Shown piece after piece: positions 50,319 through 64,000 of a DNA stretch of 64,000 nucleotides. The number at the start of each line of letters is the position of its first letter. Position 1 is the stretch's first letter. The DNA is from Actinokineospora globicatena (GTDB lineage Bacteria > Actinomycetota > Actinomycetes > Mycobacteriales > Pseudonocardiaceae). The translations under genes were made by a program, and so were the position numbers. Where the stretch lies: NCBI RefSeq assembly GCF_024171945.1, contig NZ_JAMTCR010000004.1:434001-498000 (forward strand), in the 5' to 3' direction. Under the pieces are notes generated by a model. The model did no database searches, had not been told where the DNA came from, and worked only from the letters and a program-made list of their open reading frames with translations.

Positions 50319-51719
50319 ATGAGCACACACTTCGACGTCGTGGTCGTCGGCGCGGGACCGGGCGGGTACGTCGCGGCGATCCGGGCGACCCAGCTCGGCC
50401 TCAAGACCGCGATCATCGAGGAGCGCTACTGGGGCGGTGTCTGCCTCAACGTGGGCTGCATCCCCTCCAAGGCCCTCCTGCGCAACGCGGAGCTGGCGCA
50501 CATCCTCCAGCACGAGACCAAGACGTTCGGCATCCAGGTCGAAGGCTCGATCAGCCTCGACTACGGTGTCGCCTTCCAGCGCTCCCGCACCGTGGCCGAG
50601 GGCCGCGTCAAGGGCGTGCACTACCTGATGAAGAAGAACGGCATCACCCAGTACAACGGGTGGGGCACCTTCCGCGACGCGAACACCATCGACGTCGCCC
50701 TGTCCGACGGTGGCACCGAGTCGGTCACCTTCGGCAACGCGATCATCGCCACCGGCGCCACGACGCGCCTGCTGCCGGGCACCTCGCTGTCCGAGCGCGT
50801 GGTGACCTACGAGGAGCAGATCCTCGCCGACACGCTGCCCGACAGCATCGTCATCGCCGGTGCGGGCGCGATCGGCGTCGAGTTCGCCTACGTGCTGCAC
50901 AACTACGGCGTGAAGGTCACCATCGTCGAGTTCCTGGACCGGATGGTTCCCTTGGAGGACGAGGAGGTCTCCAAGGAACTGCTGCGCCGGTACAAGAAGC
51001 TCGGCATCGACGTGCGGGTCGGCACCAAGGTGGAGTCGATCGACGACTCCGGCGCGAAGGTGAAGGTCACGGTGTCCAAGGGCGGCGCCCAGGACGTCAT
51101 CGAGACCGACAAGGTGTTGCAGGCCATCGGGTTCGTGCCGCGGGTCGAGGGCTACGGCCTGGAGAACACCGGTGTGAAGCTGACCGACCGCAAGGCCATC
51201 GACATCGACGGGTTCTGCCGCACCTCGGTGGACCACATCTACGCGATCGGTGACGTGACCGCGAAGCTGATGTTGGCGCACGCCGCCGAGTCCATGGGCG
51301 TCATCGCCGCCGAGACCATCGCGGGCGCGGAGACCATGGAGCTCGACTACGTGATGATCCCGCGCGCGACCTACTGCCAGCCGCAGGTCGCCAGCTTCGG
51401 CTACACCGAGGCGCAGGCCCGCGAGAAGGGCTACGACGTCCAGGTCGCGAAGTTCCCGTTCACCGCCAACGCCAAGGCGCACGGCCTCAACGAGCCGGTC
51501 GGCTTCGTGAAGCTGATCAGCGACAAGACCCACGGCGAGCTGCTCGGCGGGCACCTGATCGGCCCCGAGGTCACCGAGCTGCTGCCGGAGCTGACCCTGG
51601 CGCAGCAGTGGGACCTGACCGTGCACGAGGTGGCGCGCAACGTGCACGCGCACCCGACGCTGGGCGAGGCGGTCAAGGAAGCGGTGCACGGCTTGGCCGG
51701 ACACATGATCAACCTGTGA
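50319..51719 (+). CDS. lpdA: Dihydrolipoyl dehydrogenase
   Basis: E3 flavoprotein of the 2-oxoacid dehydrogenases and glycine cleavage system; 466 residues. FAD loop [13 protein letters not shown], redox-active Cys42/Cys47 ([13 protein letters not shown]), NAD loop [30 protein letters not shown] and C-terminal HxHPTLGE ([13 protein letters not shown]). The glycine cleavage L function for gcvTH could be provided by this enzyme. ATG at 50319. Confidence 0.97.
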   Translation: MSTHFDVVVVGAGPGGYVAAIRATQLGLKTAIIEERYWGGVCLNVGCIPSKALLRNAELAHILQHETKTFGIQVEGSISLDYGVAFQRSRTVAEGRVKGVHYLMKKNGITQYNGWGTFRDANTIDVALSDGGTESVTFGNAIIATGATTRLLPGTSLSERVVTYEEQILADTLPDSIVIAGAGAIGVEFAYVLHNYGVKVTIVEFLDRMVPLEDEEVSKELLRRYKKLGIDVRVGTKVESIDDSGAKVKVTVSKGGAQDVIETDKVLQAIGFVPRVEGYGLENTGVKLTDRKAIDIDGFCRTSVDHIYAIGDVTAKLMLAHAAESMGVIAAETIAGAETMELDYVMIPRATYCQPQVASFGYTEAQAREKGYDVQVAKFPFTANAKAHGLNEPVGFVKLISDKTHGELLGGHLIGPEVTELLPELTLAQQWDLTVHEVARNVHAHPTLGEAVKEAVHGLAGHMINL

Positions 51720-51841
51720 GCCGACCCGGGTGGGTGGCCACACCGCCACCCACTCGGGGGAATGTCCACCGTGGACCGCTGCGAACCCGGGGTCTGGGTA
51801 CCCGACAGGGATCACGCAGTCGATCCGAGAGGTGGAACGCC

Positions 51842-52375
51842 ATGACTTCCGTCCGTTACCTCGCCGCCGGGACCTGCCTGGCGGCGGCCGGACTGCTCGC
51901 GACCGCGCTCCCGGCGGTGGCCGCGCCACTGCCCGGGCTGTCCGCCGCCTACAGCGTCAGCGCCTCCGCGGTGAACACCACCAGGACCCTGGTCTTCACC
52001 GTCACCAACTCCGACATCCTCGCCACCCACGGGTTCTCGTTCACGCTCACCCTTCCCCTGGGCATCACCCGACCCGGCGCGGGGACCAGCACCTGTGTGG
52101 ACACCACGGTCAGTGACACCCCGCCCGACCCGGGTGGCATCGTGATCCCGCCCTTCCGCACGGCGTTGCCCGCCGACGTCCTCTACATCGACGGCATCCT
52201 CTCCGGCGCGACCCCGTCGTGCACCATCACGATCCCGGTCACCGCGGCAGGCCAGGGCGTCTACCCGACCTGCGCGGCGAACATCGCCGACCTGACGGGG
52301 CCGACCACGCTCGGTTCCTGCGCGTCGATCTACTTCGAGGAGCCGTACGCGTCCAAGGGCGGTTCTGCCGGGTGA
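51842..52375 (+). CDS. Secreted protein, paralogue 1
   Basis: 177 residues. Sec signal peptide MTSVRYLAAGTCLAAAGLLA with ...AVAAP cleavage region at about 28, then an immunoglobulin-like beta domain: LVFTVTNSDILATHGFSFTLTLPLGI, four Cys (TCVD, SCTI, TCAAN, SCASIYF) that could form two disulfides. Shares GLSAAYS...PLPxGI...CxASIYF with the next gene, so the two are tandem duplicates. GAGAGGT precedes the ATG. Cell-surface or extracellular; function unknown. Confidence 0.7.
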   Translation: MTSVRYLAAGTCLAAAGLLATALPAVAAPLPGLSAAYSVSASAVNTTRTLVFTVTNSDILATHGFSFTLTLPLGITRPGAGTSTCVDTTVSDTPPDPGGIVIPPFRTALPADVLYIDGILSGATPSCTITIPVTAAGQGVYPTCAANIADLTGPTTLGSCASIYFEEPYASKGGSAG

Positions 52376-52486
52376 AAACGACCACCTGTCCGGATGGGAC
52401 GGACAGCGTGGACGCCGGTACGCGGGTGAGGGTGGGTACCACCACACCGCCGGGAGCGACCCGACGTCGACCGAGAGGTGAGTTGG

Positions 52487-52960
52487 ATGTTCAACCAGCG
52501 CCGTGTCTTGTCCGCCGTGCTCGCGATGACGACCGTGACGGTCGTGGTCGCTGCCGCTCAGCCCGCGCAGGCGGCACCGCAGCCCGGGTTGAGCGCGGCC
52601 TACAGCGCCAGGGCGGTGGCGATCGGCACCCGGTGGAACCTGGTGCTGACGGTGGCCAACTCCGACACCCCGGCCGCGGTCCCGTTCTCCTTCGGGGTGT
52701 CGTTGCCGAGCGGGATCACCAGCCCCGCGGCGGCGACGTCCACCTGCACGGGCGCGACGATCACCACCGCGTCACCCGGCACCTACGCCGTCGTGGGCAC
52801 GATCGCGGCGACCCAGCCCACCTGCACCGTCACGGTGCCGGTCACGTCGACGACCGAGGCGAACTACGCGACGTGCGCCGACGACATCACCGGCCTGGTG
52901 GGTCTCACCGAGCCCGCGCGGTGCGCGTCGATCTACTTCGCCGCGCCGAACGCGTCCTGA
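52487..52960 (+). CDS. Secreted protein, paralogue 2
   Basis: 157 residues. Signal peptide MFNQRRVLSAVLAMTTVTVV ending AQAAP, then the same Ig-like domain as the preceding gene (PGLSAAYSARAV, LVLTVANSDTPAAVPFSF, CTGATI, CTVTVPVTS, TCADDI, CASIYF) but shorter by ~20 residues in the middle. ATG 52487 preferred over GTG 52478 because GAGAGGTGAG precedes it. Separated from paralogue 1 by 111 bp. Confidence 0.7.
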   Translation: MFNQRRVLSAVLAMTTVTVVVAAAQPAQAAPQPGLSAAYSARAVAIGTRWNLVLTVANSDTPAAVPFSFGVSLPSGITSPAAATSTCTGATITTASPGTYAVVGTIAATQPTCTVTVPVTSTTEANYATCADDITGLVGLTEPARCASIYFAAPNAS

Positions 52961-52970
52961 CCGGGGGCGC

Positions 52971-53138
52971 TCAGCCCTCGGCGCGGTGGCGCACGTCGTA
53001 GGCGAGGTCGGCGTAGTCCGCCGCGGGCTCGGTCTCCTTGACGGTGACCAGGTCCTCGGGCCGGACCCGCGCGGGCAGCTCGCCGAAGCGGACGTGGCGC
53101 AGGAACGCGAACTCATCTTCGGTGAACCGCTCGCTCAT
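52971..53138 (-). CDS. Small hypothetical protein (55 aa)
   Basis: Starts MSERFTEDEFAFLRHVRFGE and ends in RHRAEG; acidic and helical, no Cys, no membrane segment. It runs against the secreted genes and starts upstream of the secreted protein at 53379. The motif FLRHVRFGELPARVRPEDLV is compact and charged like a small DNA- or protein-binding peptide. No family recognised. Confidence 0.5.
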   Translation of the reverse strand: MSERFTEDEFAFLRHVRFGELPARVRPEDLVTVKETEPAADYADLAYDVRHRAEG

Positions 53139-53243
53139 AGGGCCATTGTGCCCCTTCGTGGCCGCCGGTGGACCCGTCCGGAGGCATCGAACTCCGTTCG
53201 GCGGTAGCCGGTACCGTGCGGTCGCCCGTGCGGATGGCCGTGC

Positions 53244-53269
53244 GTTTTACCCGTGTCGGATTCGGGTGA
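53244..53269 (+). promoter_or_regulatory. Possible SigB/SigF-type promoter
   Basis: GTTT (53244-53247), 16-bp spacer, GGGTGA (53264-53269): good -35 and spacing, -10 imperfect after GGGT. About 110 bp ahead of the secreted-protein gene at 53379. Confidence 0.3.
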
Positions 53270-53378
53270 ACTCGCACGGCCGTCCGGCTGGAACGTGCGC
53301 TGTACGGCTGTGCTCCCGGCATCCGGCGGACGATGATCCTCGTGGCCCAACCCCGGGCCTGACATCGAGGAGTCAGCA

Positions 53379-54065
53379 ATGCGCAGTGTCTCCCGACGCT
53401 GGATGATGCCTGCCGCACTCGCCCTGGTGAGCGCGGTCGCCGTGGTGACCGCCCAGCCCGCAGCGGCAGCGCCCCCCGCCTACTACGGATCCGCCACCGC
53501 CACCGGCGCTGAGGCCCAAGCGCTCCCGCCCCTGCTACCCCTGCCCGCCGCGGCCAGGGCCAACGTCAACACCACCAACGTCGTGCCCACCGGGCAGACC
53601 AACGGGCTACCCAACCTGAGCGCCCCGGTGATCGGCAACCTCGGCAGCATCAACACCCTGGCGTCGTTGACCGACACCGCCACCACGCGCACTGCCAGGG
53701 CCCAGGCGGGTATCACCGGGGTCTCGCTGATCGCCCCCCTCGGCCCCCCGGTGGTCTCGGCGGCCTCGATCAGCTCGCAGGCGATCGCCTCCATCAACCA
53801 GGGTTCCACCACGGTTGGCCGGACCGGCCTGGTGACCGTGCAGAACCTGACCGTCGCGGGCCAGACCTTCAACGGCGTGCTGCCCTCCCAGACCATCCCC
53901 GTGGCGGGTGGGCCGCTGTCGGTGACCGTCCACCTCAACCAGCAGGTCGTCACCACCAACGAGATCACGGTGATCCCCGTGCGCGTCGTGTCCAGGGCGG
54001 GGACCACTGTCGTCGCGGATGTGAAGGTGGGCGAGGTCCGGGCGAAGTTGAGCCCCACCCCGTAG
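53379..54065 (+). CDS. Secreted Ala/Thr/Val-rich protein
   Basis: 228 residues. Signal peptide MRSVSRRWMMPAALALVSAV with AAAAPP after it. The mature protein is a repetitive beta-rich chain (VNTTNVVPTGQTNGLPN, TLASLTDTATTRTARAQAGITGVSLIA, LTVAGQTFNGVLPSQTIPVAGGPLSVTVHLNQQ), resembling choice-of-anchor domain proteins of actinomycetes. No Cys. GAGGAG upstream of ATG. Function unknown; ends before a strong bidirectional terminator. Confidence 0.65.
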   Translation: MRSVSRRWMMPAALALVSAVAVVTAQPAAAAPPAYYGSATATGAEAQALPPLLPLPAAARANVNTTNVVPTGQTNGLPNLSAPVIGNLGSINTLASLTDTATTRTARAQAGITGVSLIAPLGPPVVSAASISSQAIASINQGSTTVGRTGLVTVQNLTVAGQTFNGVLPSQTIPVAGGPLSVTVHLNQQVVTTNEITVIPVRVVSRAGTTVVADVKVGEVRAKLSPTP

Positions 54066-54111
54066 TCCTCACCGCTGTGCCCACCTGCTGAGGGCATAGC
54101 CCGGATGTGAG

Positions 54112-54149
54112 AACGGCCCCCGTGAGCAGCGTCGCTCGCGGGGGCCGTT
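54112..54149. terminator. Bidirectional hairpin terminator
   Basis: 16-bp stem AACGGCCCCCGTGAGC (54112-54127) with GCTCGCGGGGGCCGTT (54134-54149), one G-U pair, loop AGCGTC. Located between the convergent secreted-protein and gltD genes, so it can stop transcripts from both sides. Confidence 0.85.
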
Positions 54150-54163
54150 GCCTGGGGTGAGCC

Positions 54164-60128
<5,965 letters not shown>

Positions 60129-60606
60129 GGCTAGCGGCCCTCCCAGTGCTCTGGATGCGCGCACACGGGTGTGCCTCGCGGGCGGCTGGGGGGCGGGCGG
60201 AGGCGCGCGTCACCAGCCGCTGGCGAGTCCCGGTGCCGCGCCTCGAAACGGTGCGGCGTGCAAAAGCGTCGCCCGGGCTCGGGCGGTGGAGCGCACCTCG
60301 TCGTGCGGAAGTGGCAGCGCACCTCGTCGTGCGGCCGGTCGCGGGTCTGGCGGTCGTTCTCCGGTGCGGAGTCGGGCCGTCACCCACGAGTGGAGCGTCC
60401 CGGGGTCATCCGGGGGTTCTCATGACAATAGTGTGAACTCGGCGTATCCGGGATAGGCCAAGCGGCCCCCGTGGTGAACACCACGTGGTCTTGACCGCGA
60501 CGCTGCGCTCAACACGCGCGCTGACCTGTGGTTTCTCGGCGCGGGAGCATTCCGGGGCGCTGGTGCGTTAGAGGGATATCCATCGAAATAGCCCGGGGAG
60601 TCCGAA
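60129..60606. other. 478-bp divergent spacer of gltB and fxsA
   Basis: Holds the direct repeat at 60291-60334 and no gene. The GATATC at about 60575 may be the -10 for fxsA, without a clear -35. No classical GlnR box was spotted. Confidence 0.45.
60291..60334. repeat. Direct repeat GCGCACCTCGTCGTGCGG, two copies 26 bp apart
   Basis: Perfect 18-bp copies at 60291-60308 and 60317-60334, located 163-206 bp upstream of the gltB start. Each copy contains the near-palindrome GCGCACCTCGTCGTGCG. Candidate regulator sites for glutamate synthesis. Confidence 0.45.
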
Positions 60607-61035
60607 GTGCCCATCCTGCTGGTCGTCCTGCTGGCACTGGCCGCCGAGATCACCGTGATGGTCTCGGTCGGCAGCGCCATCGGTGTGCTGCCCACCATCG
60701 GGCTGCTGATCGCCGCCACCCTGCTCGGCGGGTTCCTGCTGCGCCGCGAGGGCACCCGCACCCTGGCCGCGCTGCGCGAGGCGGTGTTCCTGCGCCGCAC
60801 CCCCGAGCGCGAGGTCGTCGACGGCATGCTGATCGCCGCGGCGGGCGTGCTGGTGGTGCTGCCCGGGTTCATCAGCGACGTGCTGGCGCTGCTCCTGCTG
60901 CTGCCGCCGACCAGGGCGCTGCTGCGCAACCGGATCATCCGGCGGGCCGAGCGGTCGCGGCCGGTGATCGTGGTCGACTCGGTGGTGGTCGACCCGGAGC
61001 CGCCCACGGTGATCCAGGGGACCGTCGAGCGCTGA
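60607..61035 (+). CDS. fxsA: FxsA-family membrane protein
   Basis: 142 residues. FxsA (suppressor of F exclusion of phage T7) fold: LLVVLLALAAEITVMVSVGSAIG, GLLIAATLLGGFLLRREGTRTL, GMLIAAAGVLVVLPGFISDVLALLLLLPPTRALL, giving three to four helices and a conserved RREGxRTL loop. Cytoplasmic-membrane protein of unclear physiological role. GTG at 60607. Confidence 0.92.
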   Translation: MPILLVVLLALAAEITVMVSVGSAIGVLPTIGLLIAATLLGGFLLRREGTRTLAALREAVFLRRTPEREVVDGMLIAAAGVLVVLPGFISDVLALLLLLPPTRALLRNRIIRRAERSRPVIVVDSVVVDPEPPTVIQGTVER

Positions 61036-61138
61036 CGTGGTCCTTACCGGCTGAGGTCTAGACCAATCGTTCACCTCTTGAGGTGATCCCCTTGCCAGTG
61101 GGGACGGCGCGCCGCCGGCAACGGTGAGGATCGGGGCC

Positions 61139-61678
61139 ATGCGAAAACTCCTGAGCGTGGCCGCCGCTCTGCTGCTCGCGGCCCTGGCCGCCACCCCCGC
61201 CTCGGCCACCGGGCACGGTGTGTTCGAGACCTGGCGCGCGGGCGCCAAGGCGGTCACCTACGACGTCGAGAAGGTCCCGGTCGGCGCCCGGGTCGCGGTC
61301 GTCCCGCTGGCCACCGGCCGCAAGACCAGCGTGCTGCTCTACGTGCACGGCCTGCTGCCCTACCGGCACTACGGCGCCCACGTGCACGTCAAGCCGTGCG
61401 GCCCCGCCCCCGCCGACTCCGGCCCGCACTTCCAGGACAAGGCCGACCCGGTCGTCCCCTCGGTCGACCCGGCCTACGCCAACCCCCGCAACGAGATCTG
61501 GCTCGACTTCGCCACCGACGACAAGGGCTCGGCCATCGCCATCGCCAACGTCCTCTGGCGCTTCGGCGACCGCCCCGCGGCCGCCGTCGTGATCCACGCC
61601 GACCACACGCACACCGGCCCCGGCGAGGCGGGCACCGCTGGTCCACGCCTGGCCTGCGTCAACTCCCGCTTCCGCTGA
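61139..61678 (+). CDS. sodC: Secreted Cu/Zn superoxide dismutase-like protein
   Basis: 179 residues. Signal peptide MRKLLSVAAALLLAALAATP with ASA cleavage; then SOD family motifs: YGAHVHVKPC (metal His residues and Cys), GPHFQD and VVIHADHTHTG, plus a final CVNSRF making the disulfide. The active loop is shorter than in classical SodC, so catalysis should be tested. Third positions in the second half are almost all C. Exported periplasm/cell-wall antioxidant. ATG at 61139. Confidence 0.82.
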   Translation: MRKLLSVAAALLLAALAATPASATGHGVFETWRAGAKAVTYDVEKVPVGARVAVVPLATGRKTSVLLYVHGLLPYRHYGAHVHVKPCGPAPADSGPHFQDKADPVVPSVDPAYANPRNEIWLDFATDDKGSAIAIANVLWRFGDRPAAAVVIHADHTHTGPGEAGTAGPRLACVNSRFR

Positions 61679-61907
61679 CCCCCCGTCGGGATGACCTCCC
61701 GTTTGGGCTGACCTTCCGTTTGGGATGACGGGGCAAGGCCGGGAACACGGAATTCGGCCGCCGTGTTCCCGGCCTTCGTGCTGTCCGGACCCGGTTTCGG
61801 CGCCGTCCCCGGGCTGTTCTTGTCTGGCTGCGGACGGCTCTCCTGCTGTTCCACCGGGTGAATCCCGCTCGCGCGCTCCGCCGTGACCCACGTTCGCGCT
61901 GGTCGCG

Positions 61908-61935
61908 TTGTCCACAAGGCCCCGAGTTGTCCACA
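61908..61935 (+). promoter_or_regulatory. Pair of perfect DnaA boxes, 19-bp spacing
   Basis: TTGTCCACA at 61908-61916 and 61927-61935, in non-coding DNA directly upstream of repeat A copy 3. Same spacing as at 45196 and spacer also ending in GAG. Confidence 0.6.
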
Positions 61936-61949
61936 GGATTTCGCCGTCA

Positions 61950-62050
61950 CCCCTTCGGGGGAGGGGGTCCCTGTAGACTGGGCCTGGGGACGCCCCCCGG
62001 GACAGGGTGGGGGCTGGGGTTCGCGGGGGCGGCCTCCGGAACGGCGGCGC
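61950..62050 (+). repeat. Repeat A, copy 3 (core only)
   Basis: Matches copies 1 and 2 in the core around the GTAGACTGG block (61973-61981) and the following GCCCCC-N11-GGGGGC hairpin. The DnaA box in front is replaced by the box pair at 61908-61935; the CTTCTG-N5-CAGAAG part is absent. About 1.1 kb of spacer (61679-62166 and the ends of flanking genes) is strongly strand-skewed around it. Confidence 0.7.
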
Positions 62051-62166
62051 GAGGTGCTGGGGGCGGGCGACCAATCGCGATCTTGGGGGCTGGGGCTCGC
62101 GGGGAGTGGTCGGCGGGTGGGGGCGTGCGAGGCTCGCCGGGAGCCGAGGGAGCGAGGGCTGGGGGG

Positions 62167-62991
62167 CTATTCGGGGAGGAGGTCTTGGAGCCAGCCGGGG
62201 CCGATGTAGTCGGCGCCGACGGCGGTGCAGCGGGTGCGGAGTTCTCGGTCGGCGGTGACCACGAGGCAGCCGGGGTGGTCCTTGGCGACCTCGACGATCT
62301 TGTCGTCGCCGTTGTGGTCGGCGGCGACCACGGTGACGCCGGGGACGGCCTTGGTGCGCCGGGCCTGGCCCTCGACGACCAGGATGATGTCCGGGTAGGC
62401 GAGGTCGAAGGGCGGTAGGCCGGGGAAGCCGGTGGCGGCGGCGAGGCGGTCGCGGAGGTGGGCGGCGGCTCCGGCGCGGTCGCGCCACCAGCCGTCCGGG
62501 CGGGAGCCCATCACGTTGGCGCAGTCCACCACCAGCACCCGGGGCGCCAGGCACTCGCGCAAGCGGGTCCAGTTGGCGGCGAAGGGGCCGAACAGGGGTA
62601 GGTCTGTGACCTCGTCGACCGGTACCCAGGCCACCCCGGCGGTCTCGTCGGACACCGGGTCCACCGCGAAGCGCTCGTCGGCGGACGCGAGCACCGTCTC
62701 GTAGGTCCACCCGTCGTGGTCTTCCACGAGGACGCCGAACGGGCGCACCAAGGTCGGGTCGAGCGAGCTCTCCTCGGCCGCCTCCCGCAGCGCCGCGGTG
62801 ATCGTGTCCTCGTGGCTGTCGCGCGCGCCGCCGAACATCCCCCACGTGCCGCTGCCGCTGATGCCGCCCCCGCGCTGCTGCAGCAGGACGTGCCCGTCGG
62901 CGACCGGCAGCAACCCGGCCGCGCCGTGCTCGCCCCAGTGCTCGTGCCCCTGCCCGCAGCGGACCATCCGGTCGCCGTCACCCCTGGTCAT
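62167..62991 (-). CDS. NUDIX hydrolase fused to a NYN/PIN-like nuclease domain
   Basis: 274 residues. Residues ~20-140 are a NUDIX domain with the box GGARDSHEDTITAALREAAEE (G-x5-E-x7-REAxEE; shortened), acting on nucleoside-diphosphate compounds. Residues ~150-274 are NYN/PIN-like (VLVVDCANVMG, then DLAYPDIILVVEG, DDKIVEVAKDH and VTADRELRTRC), a metal-dependent ribonuclease fold with acidic residues kept. ATG at 62991 with GGAGG at 6 nt. Possibly cleans up modified nucleotides and RNA ends. Confidence 0.8.
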   Translation of the reverse strand: MTRGDGDRMVRCGQGHEHWGEHGAAGLLPVADGHVLLQQRGGGISGSGTWGMFGGARDSHEDTITAALREAAEESSLDPTLVRPFGVLVEDHDGWTYETVLASADERFAVDPVSDETAGVAWVPVDEVTDLPLFGPFAANWTRLRECLAPRVLVVDCANVMGSRPDGWWRDRAGAAAHLRDRLAAATGFPGLPPFDLAYPDIILVVEGQARRTKAVPGVTVVAADHNGDDKIVEVAKDHPGCLVVTADRELRTRCTAVGADYIGPGWLQDLLPE

Positions 62992-63054
62992 CTGGCTCCT
63001 CCCTGTCGCGGGCACCTTATGGGAGCGGGCATCCGAGCACCCGCCGACGCACCG

Positions 63055-64000
63055 CTACAGCTCGCCGACCGCGGTGATGTGGACGACGGCGGCGCCCGCC
63101 TCGTCGGAGGCGGAGAGGTCGACCTCGGCGGTGAAGCCCCAGTCGTGGTCGCCAGCCGGGTCCTCGAAGATCTGGCGGACGAGCCAGCGCTCGGGTTCCT
63201 GGGTGATGATCAGCAGCGCCGGGCCGCGCGCGTCCGGGCCGACGCCGATCTGGCTGTGCAGGTCGTAGTACGGGTCCAGGGCGTCCGCCCAGGCGTCGGC
63301 GTCCCAGCCCGCGTCGCCGTCCAGGTCGCCGAGGGCGGTGTAGTCGCGGCGGGCGGCCAGTTGCACGCGGTGGAACAGCGCGTTGCGCACCAGGACGCGG
63401 AAAGCCCGCGTGTTGCTGGTGACCGCTGGCGGCGCCGTGTCGACCGGGACCTGGCCGTCCTCGGTGGGGTTGGTGAGCTTCTCCCACTCGTCGAGCAGGC
63501 TGGAGTCGACCTGGCGAACCAGCTCGCCGAGCCACTCGATGAGGTCGGCGACCTCCTCGGTCTTCGCCTCGTCCGGCACGGTCTGGCGGACCGCGCGGTA
63601 GGCGTCGGCGAGGTAGCGCAGCACCAGGCCCTCCGAGCGGGCCAGCGCGTAGAACGACACGTACTCGGTGAAGGTCATGGCGCGCTCGTACATGTCGCGC
63701 ACCACCGACTTGGGGGAGAGCTGGTGGTCGCCGACCCACGGGTGGCCGCGCCGGTAGGTCTCGAACATCGGCCCGAGCAGCTCCGCGAGCGGCTTGGGGT
63801 GGGTGACCGCCTCCAGCAGCTCCATCCGCTGGTCGTACTCGATGCCCTCGGCCTTCATCGCCTGCACGGCCTCGCCGCGCGCCTTGTGCGCCTGCGCGGA
63901 GAGCACCTGCCTCGGGTCGTCCAGTGTGGACTCCACAATGGACAGCAGGTCCAGCGGGTAGGACGGCGACTCGCGGTCGAGCAGCTCGACGGCGGCCAGC
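63055..64000 (-). CDS. DUF3516 DEAD/DEAH-box helicase, C-terminal part (runs off window)
   Basis: Open to the edge; only the C-terminal ~315 residues are present. The frame continues upstream of the GTG at 63936 as ELLDRESPSYPLDLLSIVE, so that GTG is not the start. The DUF3516 domain is recognised by AQAHKARGEAVQAMKAEGIEYDQRMELLE, LLGPMFETYRRGHPWVGD and the C-terminal DWGFTAEVDLSASDEAG. The helicase motor lies outside the window. Likely RNA or DNA helicase of actinobacteria; 63 bp before the NUDIX-NYN gene on the same strand. Confidence 0.85.
   Translation of the reverse strand, partial: LAAVELLDRESPSYPLDLLSIVESTLDDPRQVLSAQAHKARGEAVQAMKAEGIEYDQRMELLEAVTHPKPLAELLGPMFETYRRGHPWVGDHQLSPKSVVRDMYERAMTFTEYVSFYALARSEGLVLRYLADAYRAVRQTVPDEAKTEEVADLIEWLGELVRQVDSSLLDEWEKLTNPTEDGQVPVDTAPPAVTSNTRAFRVLVRNALFHRVQLAARRDYTALGDLDGDAGWDADAWADALDPYYDLHSQIGVGPDARGPALLIITQEPERWLVRQIFEDPAGDHDWGFTAEVDLSASDEAGAAVVHITAVGEL

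Noticed and set aside
51796-51801. GGGTAC before the first secreted paralogue as a SigF promoter
   Set aside because: No GNNT element at 14-16 bp upstream; likewise for GGGTAC at 52434.

Overview
High-GC (roughly 70% or more by eye) chromosomal DNA of a filamentous actinomycete. A complete conservon (cvnA-D), an XRE/DUF397 regulator pair, a SigF-type stress sigma operon with Ku, ANTAR, LAL and ACT-GNAT proteins, GTG starts and C/G-ending codons all fit Pseudonocardiales (Actinokineospora/Saccharothrix/Actinosynnema-like). The genus is an inference. No tRNA, rRNA, CRISPR, prophage or plasmid genes were seen; the window looks like core chromosome with small accessory inserts.

Layout. 0-3.8 kb: 3' end of pyruvate kinase with a clear terminator, a GNAT gene, 1.1 kb of non-coding DNA holding two copies of a 152-bp repeat (repeat A), a small P-loop kinase, and acyl-CoA thioesterase. 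3.8-9.3 kb: a zinc-ribbon-like protein, an XRE-DUF5753 regulator with its DUF397 partner, and a large LAL regulator. 9.5-16.5 kb: semialdehyde dehydrogenase, ACT-GNAT acetyltransferase, and a TetR / acyl-CoA dehydrogenase / CoA-racemase lipid module. 17-19.7 kb: small membrane proteins and a lytic transglycosylase. 19.8-22.2 kb: a polyamine operon (decarboxylase, speD, speE). 22.3-26.1 kb: a GPH transporter facing an acetate symporter operon across repeat B. 26.9-32.0 kb: the conservon. 32.0-37.8 kb: LysE/LysG export pair, a MITE-like insertion, a TetR/acyl-CoA dehydrogenase pair, alcohol dehydrogenase and a pentapeptide protein. 37.9-40.5 kb: cbiMNQO cobalt/nickel importer. 40.5-45.1 kb: tandem glycine riboswitch followed by gcvT-gcvH-glyA-sdaA, a glycine/serine catabolic operon ending in pyruvate. 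45.1-48.9 kb: second repeat B, then (minus strand) ANTAR, RsbW-like, SigF, Ku and a tiny Cys-rich protein. 49.2-54.1 kb: a cysteine-less HesB-like protein, lpdA and secreted proteins. 54.2-60.1 kb: gltBD. 60.6-64.0 kb: fxsA, Cu/Zn-SOD-like protein, a third repeat A, a NUDIX-NYN fusion, and the end of a DUF3516 helicase.

The most unusual signals are non-coding. Two ~350-bp intergenic copies of repeat B fold into a long hairpin with compensatory base changes. Repeat A embeds DnaA-box-like sites. Pairs of DnaA boxes spaced exactly 19 bp start-to-start occur at three places. Strong strand-composition switches (C-rich to G-rich) lie where convergent genes meet, one of them inside a gene. Three SigB/SigF-like promoters (one weak) tie the sigma operon to a HesB-like gene and a secreted protein, and a 57-residue Cys-rich gene is translationally coupled to ku.
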